A DNA stretch of 6,046 nt from Planctomycetota bacterium (GTDB lineage Bacteria > Planctomycetota > UBA1135 > GCA-002686595). Made by a program: the position numbers and the translations under genes. The notes beneath the pieces were generated by a model. That model saw only the letters and a list, made by a program, of their open reading frames with translations, ran no database searches and was not told where the DNA came from. Below are positions 5,909 through 6,046 of this stretch, piece by piece (within the stretch, counting starts at the first letter, position 1; every line of letters begins with the position of its first letter). Location: assembly GCA_021776885.1 (NCBI GenBank), contig JAJFFA010000776.1:1-6046 (forward strand), in the 5' to 3' direction.

Positions 5909-6046
5909 TCAGGAAGCGTGGATCCTGGCCACGATCCGCGCCAGACCCTCGACGTCCGCGGGCCCGAACGAGTCGAGGCGATCGCTGTCGACGTCGAGCA
6001 CGGCCTGGATCGTGCCCGCGGCGTCGCGGACCGGAACGACCACTTC
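5909..6046 (-). CDS. GAF-domain protein, C-terminal 45 residues, probably free-methionine-(R)-sulfoxide reductase
   Basis: Only the last 45 codons are in the window; the gene enters from the right edge and ends with TGA at 5911-5909. The fragment reads EVVVPVRDAAGTIQAVLDVDS, then DSFGPADVEGLARIVARI and a short tail. This is the end of a GAF domain: a beta strand with VVPV, a strand with VLDVDS, and a closing helix. The combination E-V/I-V-x-P-V ... G-V/A-LD-V/I-DS ... F ... D ... L is typical of the YebR type of GAF protein, which reduces free methionine-(R)-sulfoxide in the cytoplasm and so protects against oxidation. The catalytic cysteines of that enzyme lie just upstream, beyond the window, so activity cannot be confirmed. 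Another GAF protein is the main alternative. Confidence 0.75.
   Translation of the reverse strand, partial: EVVVPVRDAAGTIQAVLDVDSDRLDSFGPADVEGLARIVARIHAS

Overview
This GC-rich window carries seven genes, two of them cut by the window edges. It most likely comes from a member of the Planctomycetota. Two things point there. One is an ECF-type sigma factor gene followed 4 bases later by a Hanks-type Ser/Thr kinase gene whose activation segment reads GSLAWAAPEQ. The other is a pair of secreted proteins ending in the same C-terminal module (YC...NS.G ... FQ.W.R ... L.V/I), a type I associate with planctomycetal secreted proteins. The assignment rests on recollection of family patterns; no search was run.

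Layout, left to right. The minus strand from 1453 to 1 holds the sigma factor and then the kinase, which runs off the left edge inside its catalytic domain. Divergent from them is a plus-strand pirin-family bicupin (1596-2303) with all four metal ligands. A 171-base spacer follows, with a hairpin just after the pirin stop. Next on the plus strand are a secreted protein (2475-3296), whose predicted mature end is a histidine, and an aquaporin-family channel (3334-3981). Convergent with the channel, 5 bases away, is a small PGPGW-type membrane protein (minus, 4424-3987). Upstream of it on the minus strand lies a large secreted protein (5786-4494), separated from it by a strong hairpin. A GC-tract-rich spacer (5787-5908) then leads to the last 45 codons of a GAF-domain gene, probably a free-methionine-(R)-sulfoxide reductase (minus, entering from the right edge).

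The genes do not form one pathway. The only clear functional unit is the sigma-kinase pair, which looks like a regulatory operon in which a kinase may take the role an anti-sigma factor usually has. The two secreted proteins share a module and so probably a surface or export-related property. Pirin, the channel, the PGPGW protein and the GAF protein look like independent housekeeping or stress genes. There is no gene-free stretch over 300 bases. I saw no RNA genes, insertion sequences, CRISPR arrays or phage genes. Many long open frames opposite the real genes are by-products of GC-rich third codon positions.
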